Shown here in pieces: positions 46,726 through 55,450 of a stretch of DNA of 64,000 bases. The stretch spans positions 28,174-92,173 of the forward strand of contig NZ_NKHF01000056.1 of assembly GCF_002744175.1 (NCBI RefSeq). Reading direction: 5' to 3'. The DNA comes from Pseudoalteromonas piscicida. GTDB lineage: Bacteria > Pseudomonadota > Gammaproteobacteria > Enterobacterales > Alteromonadaceae. The first letter of the stretch is position 1; each line of letters starts with the position of its first letter. The translations under genes and the position numbers were made by a program. A model generated the notes under the pieces. That model saw nothing but the letters and a program-made list of their open reading frames with translations, searched no databases and was not told where the DNA came from.

Positions 46726-48993
46726 ATGACAGAAGATACCGTATTACCCCAAATATACTTGGATGCTAATGCAACGACCCCTGTATTAGAACAAGCAGCA
46801 AATGCCGCATTAATTACCATGAAAACTATGTTTGGAAACCCAAGTAGTAGTCATATAACAGGTTTGCAAGCAAAGCAGCTCATGGAGCAAACTCGCCAAA
46901 AGGCACGCGCGGTTCTGGGTTCAGGTAACGGTAGAGTTATTTTTACCAGTGGCGCCACCGAAGGGATCCAAACTGGCATACTGTCTGCCCTTTGTGAAGC
47001 AAAAAAGCAAATCGAGCCTCATAAGCAATATACACTACTTTACGGTGCGACCGAGCATAAAGCCGTACCAGAGTCACTGAAACACTGGAATCACATCCTT
47101 GAAATTAACGCAGAGGTTAAAGCAATCCCCGTCGATAACGCAGGTAACCTTGACTTTGACTTTATCGCACGAGAAGTGCCAAACGCGTTAATGATCTGCA
47201 CTATGGCTGTAAACAACGAAACCGGCGTTTATCAAGATTTGAATGCCTTAGAGTCGGTAATAAGAACCCATAATGCTGATGTATTTTGGATGGTAGATTG
47301 TGTTCAAGCGCTAGGTAAACGCAACTTAAACTTAGCCAGAACCACCATTGATTATGCACCTTTCAGCGGCCATAAACTCTATGCGCCCAAAGGCATTGGC
47401 TTTGTTTACATTAGAAACAACGCACCATTTACTCCTTTTATTGCAGGTGGTGGTCAAGAAAGCGGTTTGCGTTCAGGCACGGAAAATCTACCAGGCCTTG
47501 CTGCTCTCGATATTATCTTTGACGAGTTACTTAAAGAAGATGGCAGCCAATTTGTCAGCGTAGATAAGCTACATGACTATCGAAATCAATTAGCTCAAGC
47601 GCTAACCCGCGCTTTTCCAACTATTGTTTTTAACAATCAGTTCAGTAATAGTGTGCCAACAACACTCAACTTTGCCATACCCGGCTTTAGCTCAAAAGAA
47701 ATCATGGATTTATTTGATGCCGCAAATATCCGTGTAAGCTCCGGCTCTGCATGTAGCTCGAAAGTGACTCGGAGTTTTGTACTCGATGCTATGGGCCTAC
47801 CCGCTTGGCAGAGTGAATCTGCGATTCGAATGTCCTATGGTCCTGCGACAACACAAACTGAAATTGATGCAGCTTGTGAGCGTATTCAACATTGTGCTCA
47901 GGCATTAGGTCACAGCTGTCTAATGCAAGCCCATCATGACATAGATAATAAAGAAGCACTTGATGGCTTAGTGCAGTTTAAAGTAGGAGGCGCCTGCTGT
48001 TGGTTGTTTGCAGATAAACAGGCCAAAACCGCCATCATTATTGACCCGCTTCCAGAGTTAGTTGAGCGACTGAATACAATTTTAGAGTGTCAACAGCTCA
48101 CCCTGCTTGCAGCATTAGATACCCATGGACATGCTGATCATGAATCAAGTAGAGTCGCTTTTTCATTACCAAAACAAGCATGCGATCACTTAGGCTGGCC
48201 CACACAAACAACGACTATGGAATATAAAGGGCAGCAATTAGCTTGTATCCCATTTGGCCATTACCACTTAGCTAAGTTACCAACACCAGGGCACACAGAA
48301 GATAGCGTAAGCTTCATTTTATTTGAACAGCAGCAAGATACTCCCGTTATTAAATACGTTTTTTGTGGTGATTTAATTCTGATGGGTGCACTCGGTAGAA
48401 CCAACTTCCCGACCAGCTCAAGTAGCGCGATGTTTAGCAGCATTCAATTGCTCGCAACATTAGCGACGCCCGATACTTTGTTATGCCCAAGCCATGATTA
48501 CAACAATGAATTTGCCACGACACTCAGTGCAGAAAGTAGTCGTAACGGCACACTAAAGCGTATTTTATGCGATGAAATATCTGTGACGGAGTTTGTCGAA
48601 AAGAAAGCACTTATTGACCAAAATATTGTCGATGACGCTGGCAGTGAAATCATGTGTGGTGCGACAGTATGTAGCAAGGATCAGTTTTCACTTCACGAGT
48701 ACACGGCAAGTGAATTGGCCGAACATATGCAGCACAACAATAATCTGCTACTTATTGATATTCGTGAACCCCATGAGTACGCACTAAACCACAATCGGGC
48801 TTTTGACCAAAACGTGCCGCTGACACGACTCACCGATTTTATTGGCAGACATAACCAAGATAAATCGACCCCTTTAGTTTTGGTGTGCCGAAGTGGTAGC
48901 CGCTCACAGGTTGCAGCACAAGCGTTAGCAAGGTTAGGCTTTAATAATATCGGACATTTAAAAGGAGGCTATGCCCTTATCCCATCGGCGTAG
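46726..48993 (+). CDS. Cysteine desulfurase - ETHE1-like MBL - rhodanese triple fusion
   Basis: Three sulfur-handling domains lie in 755 residues. Residues ~8-400 are a NifS/IscS-type desulfurase with PLP-lysine K217 (SGHKLY) and catalytic C343 (SGSACSS). Residues ~415-620 are a metallo-beta-lactamase fold with H467-x-H-x-D-H (THGHADH), PGHTEDSVS, GDLILMGALGRTNF and PSHDYN, the persulfide-dioxygenase (ETHE1) pattern. Residues ~655-755 are a rhodanese with C721 in CRSGSRS. ATG 46726 has AAAGG upstream. The chain could take sulfur from cysteine as persulfide and oxidise it to sulfite, which the divergent TauE-type protein could export. Pathway is inferred. Confidence 0.88.
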   Translation: MTEDTVLPQIYLDANATTPVLEQAANAALITMKTMFGNPSSSHITGLQAKQLMEQTRQKARAVLGSGNGRVIFTSGATEGIQTGILSALCEAKKQIEPHKQYTLLYGATEHKAVPESLKHWNHILEINAEVKAIPVDNAGNLDFDFIAREVPNALMICTMAVNNETGVYQDLNALESVIRTHNADVFWMVDCVQALGKRNLNLARTTIDYAPFSGHKLYAPKGIGFVYIRNNAPFTPFIAGGGQESGLRSGTENLPGLAALDIIFDELLKEDGSQFVSVDKLHDYRNQLAQALTRAFPTIVFNNQFSNSVPTTLNFAIPGFSSKEIMDLFDAANIRVSSGSACSSKVTRSFVLDAMGLPAWQSESAIRMSYGPATTQTEIDAACERIQHCAQALGHSCLMQAHHDIDNKEALDGLVQFKVGGACCWLFADKQAKTAIIIDPLPELVERLNTILECQQLTLLAALDTHGHADHESSRVAFSLPKQACDHLGWPTQTTTMEYKGQQLACIPFGHYHLAKLPTPGHTEDSVSFILFEQQQDTPVIKYVFCGDLILMGALGRTNFPTSSSSAMFSSIQLLATLATPDTLLCPSHDYNNEFATTLSAESSRNGTLKRILCDEISVTEFVEKKALIDQNIVDDAGSEIMCGATVCSKDQFSLHEYTASELAEHMQHNNNLLLIDIREPHEYALNHNRAFDQNVPLTRLTDFIGRHNQDKSTPLVLVCRSGSRSQVAAQALARLGFNNIGHLKGGYALIPSA

Positions 48994-49017
48994 CCTAGCC
49001 ATTATCATTTCCTTTCT

Positions 49018-49051
49018 AAAGCCCCTATAGCAATTGCGATGGGGCTTTTTT
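49018..49051 (+). terminator. Rho-independent terminator after the triple-fusion gene
   Basis: AAAGCCCC (49018-49025) pairs with GGGGCTTT (49041-49048), followed by TTT, 25 bp after the stop codon. Confidence 0.85.
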
Positions 49052-49220
49052 AGATCGACCCACGCCCTACGGTCGTACCATAACTAACTTCAGGTTAATT
49101 AAGTGAGCTAATTTGCGGCGAGCACATCTTGTCGATAACACCACTATCGCATCCAGCTATCGCGACGCCACTGACATTCACCTCGCAAGACAAGATGGTA
49201 ATAGTCACCAAAGGACGCTT

Positions 49221-49355
49221 ATGGCACATAAAAAAACACACCTACCTACAAAAATATGCCCAGTTTGCAATCGCCCTTTCAGTTGGCGAAAAAAGTGGCA
49301 AAAGGAGTGGGAAAACGTCAAGTACTGCTCAAAGCGTTGTAGCAGCCGTCGCTAA
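49221..49355 (+). CDS. DUF2256 zinc-ribbon-like small protein
   Basis: The 44-residue protein reads [16 protein letters not shown] and contains two CxxC-type pairs (CPVC and YCSKRC) with FSWRKKWQ between them, the signature of DUF2256. The ATG at 49221 is supported by AAGGA six bases upstream; the frame is open further upstream but lacks a better start. Proteins of this family are small, zinc-binding in appearance and often found next to cryptochrome/photolyase genes, which are not seen here. Function is unknown. Confidence 0.85.
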   Translation: MAHKKTHLPTKICPVCNRPFSWRKKWQKEWENVKYCSKRCSSRR

Positions 49356-49424
49356 TCTAAAGACTTAATTTGTTATAATATTTATAACCTATTGTAACAT
49401 TTGCAAATTCCAGAAAAACACTAT

Positions 49425-49439
49425 TGATAATCACTATCA
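49425..49439 (+). promoter_or_regulatory. Fur box upstream of the frameshifted siderophore receptor
   Basis: TGATAATCACTATCA matches the 15-bp Fur core TGATAATCATTATCA at 14 of 15 positions, 44 bp before the start codon. Confidence 0.85.
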
Positions 49440-49482
49440 TCTACAATATCATTTGCACAAAATTAGATCATAGGGATTAATC

Positions 49483-51641
49483 ATGCGCTCATTTAAACAC
49501 AAATATTCAACCCTGTTTGCCAGTGTAGCATTGGCCTTAGCTTGCTCAGCTAATGCACAAGAGCAGAAGCAAAGTGACGAAGATATTGAAATTATTAAAG
49601 TCAGCCCAAGAGGACTTATCTCTTACGTTAGCGCGACAGCGTCAAAAACAGCAATCCCCATTGTAAAAACTCCTGTTTCTGTTTCTGTCTTAACCGCTCA
49701 GCGTATTTCAGACTTAGGTGCAGAAACACTGCAAGATGCATCGGCTATGTTGCAGGTGTTTATAATGGCCCTTACGGTGTTGATACCCGAGGTGATTGGT
49801 CTAAGATCCGCGGTGTAGATCCGCTGCAGTATGTTGATGGCCTACAAAAACTATTTGGAAACTACAACAATACCCGTACCAATCCTTACGCACTTGAAAG
49901 TGTCGAGATCTTAAAAGGCCCATCCTCTGTGCTTTACGGTCAAGGGTCAACCGGCGGCATCATAAACGCGGTATCAAAACTACCAAAGTCAGACACCGAA
50001 GGTGAGATCTGGGCACAGCTTGGCAACTATGATCGCAAACAGCTCGCCTTGGACTACAATACAACTTTCGGCGAGCAGCAAGAGTATCAAGCACGAGCGG
50101 TAGCCATGTTCCGTGATAGTGGCACACAAACCGACTATGTTGACGACAACACCTTAATGCTTGCACCTAGCTTTAGCTGGCTAGTTTCAGATGAGACTAA
50201 GGTAACGTTACTTGCTAACCTGCAAAGAAATGAATCAGGCTCTTCAACGCAATTTTTCCCCCATGAAGGCACCATTCTTCCTGCAAAATATGGTCCAATT
50301 CCAAGTGAGCGCTTTATTAGCGAACCGGGCTGGGACAAGTATGATACTGAACAAAAGGCTATTACAGCCATTGTTGAGCACAGCTTTAACTTAGACACCC
50401 ATATAAAATTCTCTGGTCGATACAGCGACAGCTCCTCTGAGTACCGCACTATTTACTCTTGGCCTCCTAAGTTTGAAGCCGATAAGCGCACGGTTAAGCG
50501 CATAGCGAGCCTGACCGACTCGAGTGCAAGAAGCCTGACAATGGACCTGCAATTTCACAAGTATCTAGAGTGGGATTCGGTAACACTGACAACTGTAACT
50601 GGTGTTGATTACCAAAGTGCGGATACGGATTCTGATCGCGGTCGTGGCGTTGCAGCTCCACTCGATTTATACAACCCGGTTTATGGTCAAAGTACCGAGT
50701 TACCAACAGCGGTAGTCGATAACCCTGAAAATACGCTAAACAACAAACAGCTTGGCGCTTATGCTCAAGTGACTGCAGAAGTAAATAGCTGGGTACTCAA
50801 CGCCGCACTTCGTTACGATGACGTATCTAACCAAATACAAACCGCAGGAGCTATCAAAAGTACTCAGAATGCCACAACAGGCCGAATTGGTGTTTTATAT
50901 CAGTTCGACAATGGCTTAGCACCATACGTTAGCTACTCAGAATCATTTAAAGCGGTTTTTGGTCAAAAGCCACAAGGTGGAGCATATAAGCCACTGGAAG
51001 GTGAACAAGTAGAAATGGGGTTAAAGTATCAACCAGCAGGTACTGAACACCTTATTACGGCATCGATATTTGACATTAAAGACAAAAACCAAATTCGCAA
51101 AGTTTCTCCAGAAGTAGAAGTACAAGATGGCGAAATAGCGGTGACTGGTTTTGAGCTTGAAGCCCAACTTGAATGGCAAAACGTTGATGTATATGCTGCA
51201 TACTCTTATCTAGAAACAGAACAAGATGTTACACCACTGAGCCCTGACGAGCTTTATATGGCTCAAGATCTGGTGACCTTAATCACAGATGATACCGAGC
51301 TTTCAGCCACACCTAAACATTTAGCGTCAATTTGGGCAACGTATCGTGCCGATGAGTTACTTCCAGGGCTTAAATTTGGCGCAGGTATTAGGCACGTAGG
51401 TAAAACCTTTGATGGCAGCCGTACCGTTGAGCTTAACGGCCAAACACTGCATCAGAAATTGGTGACGGATAACTTTACCCTGATTGATATGATGATAGGC
51501 TACGACATTGACCAGTATCAGTTCAGCCTACAAGTCGATAATGTCAGTGACAAAACGGTGATCACCAGCTGTTTATACCGAGGTGATTGTTTCTATGGCC
51601 AACGCCGTACAATCAGCGCTAATGTAAAGTATAAATTCTAA
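49483..51641 (+). pseudogene. TonB-dependent siderophore receptor interrupted by a frameshift
   Basis: Residues 1-88 or so (signal peptide ending ACSANA, plug start KTPVSVSVLTAQRISDL, AETLQDA) are read in one frame. After about 49741-49745 homology continues in the -1 frame: the shifted reading gives YVAGVYNGPYGVD, SKIRGVDPLQYVDG and EILKGPSSVLYGQGSTG, then an intact barrel ending NVKYKF. A single missing base in the codons after GATGCA explains this. The original frame stops at 49818. Intact length would be ~719 residues. Either a recent inactivating mutation or a sequencing error; the Fur box is intact. Confidence 0.88.
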
Positions 51642-51652
51642 ACGCTTTACTT

Positions 51653-51691
51653 CATCGCCCTGTAGCTGTATTCAACAAAGACAGGGCGATG
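51653..51691. terminator. Convergent hairpin terminator
   Basis: CATCGCCCTGT (51653-51663) and ACAGGGCGATG (51681-51691) are perfect 11-base arms between two convergent genes. T-tracts are weak, so termination is likely but not certain. Confidence 0.65.
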
Positions 51692-51693
51692 GC

Positions 51694-52200
51694 TTAAAAT
51701 TGATAGCTAATGGTTAATCCGCCATCAACTCGTTTATCATTATATTCCTGACTCTCACCGTAGCCCGCGACCAATTTCACTCGCCAACCAGTCTGATTAA
51801 TTCCAGAAGAATAGTAACTATAACTCAACCCAAGACCATAGGTGGTTTCACTATCAAAGAGATCGAAAAACGGCTCTAGTATTTCACATCCAGTATCGTC
51901 TTGATCTTCACATACTGGTCCCGCATCTCTTGCACCGATAGCACCAGCAATCAATCCTAGTGCATGTTTATTGTTATCAGAAACAGCCTTTTCATAGCCA
52001 ATAGCAAAGCCATCTCCTAACCCTATTACATAGTTACCGAACCAACGACTATTTGTATCAACTTGAGGAACTGATAGTTCTACTTGACCTAGAAATGGGT
52101 AGCCAGTACCGAGAGAAAAATCAACTGAACTTGCAAAGCTGCTAGCACTGCACAGCAATGCCGAAACCCCCACCGTTATTCTTATTAAAGATGACAACAT
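51694..52200 (-). CDS. Secreted beta-barrel-like protein of unknown function
   Basis: The 168-residue protein has a signal peptide (ends SSFAS near residue 24), alternating short amphipathic segments with many Gly, Tyr and Ser residues (GLGLSYSYYSSG, VKLVAGYGES), a central cysteine pair (VCEDQDDTGCE) and a terminal Phe (TISYQF). These are typical of small eight-stranded outer-membrane barrels. I recognise no named family. It converges on the broken receptor gene and is followed by threonine aldolase on the same strand upstream. Confidence 0.7.
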   Translation of the reverse strand: MLSSLIRITVGVSALLCSASSFASSVDFSLGTGYPFLGQVELSVPQVDTNSRWFGNYVIGLGDGFAIGYEKAVSDNNKHALGLIAGAIGARDAGPVCEDQDDTGCEILEPFFDLFDSETTYGLGLSYSYYSSGINQTGWRVKLVAGYGESQEYNDKRVDGGLTISYQF

Positions 52201-52273
52201 CTGATTTCCTTATTTAAAAATAAAGAACGTACTCACAACTGTACCCAAAGTCAATACAATTATTACATCAGGA

Positions 52274-53281
52274 TCAGGTAATTGCTGCGATCTCATGCAC
52301 AAGTGTGTCTATATCCGCCCTATCAACTCCTAAGTGGGTTACGAATCTTCCGCCTTGGTATCCAGGGGTAATATTGATCCCTTTTAGCTTTAGCTGTTCG
52401 GCTATATCAAATAAGTCAATCTGCGGCTCCACGTCAACAAAAACAATATTTGTCTGTACTTTGTGCTTACAGGGCTTGAAGCCCGGAATTTGCTCTAGCT
52501 TTTCAGCCAAATACTGTGCATTTTGATGATCTTTTTCCAGACGCTCTACATTATGCTGCAAAGCATAAAGGCCAGCCGCTGCGAGCATGCCCGCTTGACG
52601 CATTCCGCCACCAAGCATTTTTCTTAATCGTCTCGCTTTTTCGATAAATGCTTTATCACCCAGCAATAAAGAACCTACCGGTGCCCCTAGACCTTTGGAG
52701 AGACATATTGTAAAAGAATCAAAGTGTTTGACGATTTCTCTGATGTCTACTTTTAATGCTACTGCGGCGTTATACACTCTCGCACCGTCTAAATGCAGCA
52801 TTAAATCGTGTTCATCACATAATGTTCGAGCCTTTGCAAGATACTCAAGGCTAAGCACCTTACCACCAATGGTGTTTTCTAAACTTAGCAGTTTAGTATT
52901 GGCAAAATGGAAATCATCAGGTTTGATGGCTTGCTTAATTCTTTCTAAACAAATACCGCCGTCGGCCTCATTTTCTAGAGGTTGTGGCTGAATAGAGCCA
53001 AGTACTGCTGCGCCACCCGCTTCAAACTTGTAATTGTGAGCTTGTTGACCACACAGATATTCATCGCCTCTTTCACAATGACTCATCAACGCAAGGAGGT
53101 TTGCTTGCGTACCAGAGCTGGTAAATAGCGCTGCTTCAAACCCATGGCGCTCAGCTGCGAATTGTTCTAGCGCATTGACCGTCGGATCATCGCCATACAC
53201 ATCATCACCAAGCGGTGCGTCAAACATGCGTTGCTTCATCGCAGCAGTCGGTTGCGTAACCGTATCAGATCTAAAGTCCAT
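52274..53281 (-). CDS. ltaE: Low-specificity L-threonine aldolase
   Basis: The 335-residue PLP enzyme starts MDFRSDTVTQP, the family N-terminal signature, and contains the catalytic histidine region (QQAHNYKFEAGG), HLDGARVYNA and the PLP-lysine in SLSKGL-like CLSKGLGAPVG. It cleaves L-threonine or L-allo-threonine to glycine and acetaldehyde in the cytoplasm. Length is normal. No linked metabolic genes are apparent, and the 132 bp to the next gene contain a short dyad (TAGGCG/CGCCTA near 53370). Confidence 0.94.
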   Translation of the reverse strand: MDFRSDTVTQPTAAMKQRMFDAPLGDDVYGDDPTVNALEQFAAERHGFEAALFTSSGTQANLLALMSHCERGDEYLCGQQAHNYKFEAGGAAVLGSIQPQPLENEADGGICLERIKQAIKPDDFHFANTKLLSLENTIGGKVLSLEYLAKARTLCDEHDLMLHLDGARVYNAAVALKVDIREIVKHFDSFTICLSKGLGAPVGSLLLGDKAFIEKARRLRKMLGGGMRQAGMLAAAGLYALQHNVERLEKDHQNAQYLAEKLEQIPGFKPCKHKVQTNIVFVDVEPQIDLFDIAEQLKLKGINITPGYQGGRFVTHLGVDRADIDTLVHEIAAIT

Positions 53282-53414
53282 TAATCATATCCAATTAAAA
53301 CGAAGAATGTTCAGCATAACTGAAAAATCGCTACAACAGGAAAAAACAGGATGAAAAAAGGAGTGTAGGCGTGCGCCTAATCAGTCCCTAAAAAACCAAT
53401 GAGCCCTATCGGTT

Positions 53415-55163
53415 CTATTGCAACCCTGGCCAAGTGCCGTTGTCGATTGCTTTAGGATAACCCGCATCTACTTTATCTAATGTTATGCTATACCTTAGAT
53501 AACGACCGTCATCTAAAAAGAAGTAAGCGCGTGTACCGTTCCACTTTAATGCTGCGCTGATCTTGCTCGCATAGGCGCCCATTCCCGGCCAAGTGTTGTC
53601 GTTAACTGCTCGAGGATATCCGCTATCAACTCTATCTTCAGCTAGATCATAGCGTAGGTATTGGCCATTATTTAGGAAAAAATACACTTTGTCAGACGTC
53701 CAGCGTAACGTTGCTGTTATTTTATTTGCGTATGCTGCAAGCCCCGGCCACGTATTGTTATCTATTGTTTTGGGGTAACCGGCTCGAACTCTATCACTTT
53801 GCACGTCATAACTAAGGTATTGTCCTGTAGACAAGAAGTAATATACCGTATCACTGTCTTTGTAAAAGCTCGCCTGAATTTGCGCTGCATACTGCTCAAG
53901 GCCAGGCCAATTGCTGTTATTCACCGACAACGGATAGCCGTCATCAGTTTTATCTAACACCGTATCGTAACGCCAATAACGTGCATCCTCAGAAAAGAAG
54001 TAGCTTTTGCTATTGTGCCACTGGTGCGCCGCGGTTAAGTTCAGTTCAGTCACTCGGTAGCCAACATATACGCCCTGCTGTTCGAAGCTATAGTTATTGA
54101 TGCCAGAAGCTGGTTGTGGGTCCTGCCACTGCGAAACACCTGCAGGCAATGTTTCAACCAAATGGTTATTGCGATAAACCCGAGTTTGCACATTCGCATC
54201 ATTTATCCAGGTAAAGAGTTTATTCGCATAATTTAGTTTACGGATCCCTAAGTCGCCATACAGTGGCGTACTTTCAAAGCCCGATTGCACTGCCGTGTCA
54301 ATTCCCATGTAGGATAAGATAGTTGGTACAATTGCAGTTTGCGCTGGGTAGCCATATAAACCGGAGAAGTCCGTATTAGCAGGGTTAACGGCCTTGGAAC
54401 TAAACTCCTTATTCAACACTTTGTTTGAAGCGATAAAAATCGTTTTTTCCGGCTCTGTTTGCTCGCCGTGGTGACAACCAACAATTGGCGTGCGACCATG
54501 ATCGGTAGTAACCATCACCAACCAGTTTTCACCATTTTGTTCTCTGGTTTCAACGGCATCAAGGAGTTTACCTAGTCGCTTGTCAGCATCTTCTACCGCT
54601 CTATTGTAGGCAGAGCCAAAGCATAAGCTATGCCCCACGGCATCAGGCTCATCTAAATGTAGAAAAACGAAGTCTGGTGAGCCAGTATTTAACGTCGTCA
54701 GCGCTTTATTCAAATTATCATCATCACTGCCTCCTTCCGATCTTCTGTCTATCAAAGAGAGGTCATTACGGAAGAATTGGGTATGGATCGGCCCCCACGT
54801 GCTAAAGCTCGAGATATCGGCGCTGTCATCATGTTCGGCGATATAACGGAAAAGGCTAGGATAGGCTTTGTTCGCCAAACCAGAGTCATTGCTTGGGACT
54901 TGATGTTTGTTCACCCAAACTCCCGTTAAAATCGTAGCCCAACCTGGGCCGCTTTTGGTTCTTTGCTGGGTTTGAGTTGCTGAGATCCCACCGGTATAGG
55001 CTTTGGTCAGAAATAGGCGGTCAAAATTTGGGGTGTGATTGCTGCCGATTTTTTCGTATTGCAAACCATCAATACCAATCAATAATACTTTATTTTCAAG
55101 TGCATCAGCACTTGTGGTGAATAAAAGCGCAAATAATGCACTGCTAAGCACGGGTAATTTCAT
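53415..55163 (-). CDS. Secreted nucleotide pyrophosphatase/phosphodiesterase-like protein with four hemopexin repeats
   Basis: The 582-residue protein has a signal peptide (1-22), an alkaline-phosphatase-superfamily domain (~25-370: LIGIDGLQYEKI, nucleophile region TKSGPGWATILTG, DEPDAVGHS, TTDHGRTP with metal ligands, CHHGEQTEP) and a C-terminal region (~384-582) of four ~49-residue repeats of hemopexin type (YFFxxxxYLRYDxxxDRVDxGYP then NTWPGL). The enzyme part resembles phosphodiesterase/NPP-type hydrolases; the propeller would bind a surface or metal/haem ligand. Exported location is clear; substrate is unknown. Confidence 0.88.
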   Translation of the reverse strand: MKLPVLSSALFALLFTTSADALENKVLLIGIDGLQYEKIGSNHTPNFDRLFLTKAYTGGISATQTQQRTKSGPGWATILTGVWVNKHQVPSNDSGLANKAYPSLFRYIAEHDDSADISSFSTWGPIHTQFFRNDLSLIDRRSEGGSDDDNLNKALTTLNTGSPDFVFLHLDEPDAVGHSLCFGSAYNRAVEDADKRLGKLLDAVETREQNGENWLVMVTTDHGRTPIVGCHHGEQTEPEKTIFIASNKVLNKEFSSKAVNPANTDFSGLYGYPAQTAIVPTILSYMGIDTAVQSGFESTPLYGDLGIRKLNYANKLFTWINDANVQTRVYRNNHLVETLPAGVSQWQDPQPASGINNYSFEQQGVYVGYRVTELNLTAAHQWHNSKSYFFSEDARYWRYDTVLDKTDDGYPLSVNNSNWPGLEQYAAQIQASFYKDSDTVYYFLSTGQYLSYDVQSDRVRAGYPKTIDNNTWPGLAAYANKITATLRWTSDKVYFFLNNGQYLRYDLAEDRVDSGYPRAVNDNTWPGMGAYASKISAALKWNGTRAYFFLDDGRYLRYSITLDKVDAGYPKAIDNGTWPGLQ

Positions 55164-55251
55164 TATCTTTCCTTTAAAATGATTTTCTGGACTAGTCCAA
55201 GAAAGATAATAGGACTCAAATATTAAAATCTATTTACAAAAAAATTACATT

Positions 55252-55306
55252 GAAATTATTCACTCTACTTTGAATCACTTGCTTACCGCAGAACTCACCC
55301 AACAAT
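55252..55306 (-). other. Degenerate duplicate of the 3' end of the MFS sugar transporter gene
   Basis: Read on the minus strand, this stretch can encode LGEFCGKQVIQSRV, similar to the actual C-terminus of the transporter encoded from 55451 (QLSEFCGETIDSKVG). At DNA level 55252-55306 and 55442-55500 align with roughly three-quarters identity by eye. The 13-bp repeat array lies between them. Confidence 0.55.
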
Positions 55307-55325
55307 GATGAATGACACCCACACC

Positions 55326-55423
55326 AATTACTAATGACAATTACTAATGACAATTACTAATGACAATTACTAATGACAATTACTAATGACAATTACGAAT
55401 GACACCCACCAATTACGAATGAC
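55326..55423. repeat. 13-bp tandem repeat array with REP-like motif
   Basis: AATTACTAATGAC is repeated perfectly five times (55326-55390), once with one change (AATTACGAATGAC, 55391-55403), then after ACCCACC once more (55411-55423). Flanks carry TGACACCCAC and TGACATCCACC, the same core as the REP-like units at the right end of the window (CTGACATCCATCTC, CTGACACCCACCTC). Confidence 0.85.
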
Positions 55424-55450
55424 ATCCACCATAGAAATATCGAAAATTAT

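Noticed and set aside
49129..49368. Overlapping 79-codon frame around the DUF2256 gene
   Set aside because: Its product shows no family features, whereas the alternative frame encodes the DUF2256 cysteine motifs with a good ribosome-binding site.
55326..55423. Tandem array considered as a CRISPR
   Set aside because: The 13-bp units are contiguous without unique spacers, and no cas genes are present.
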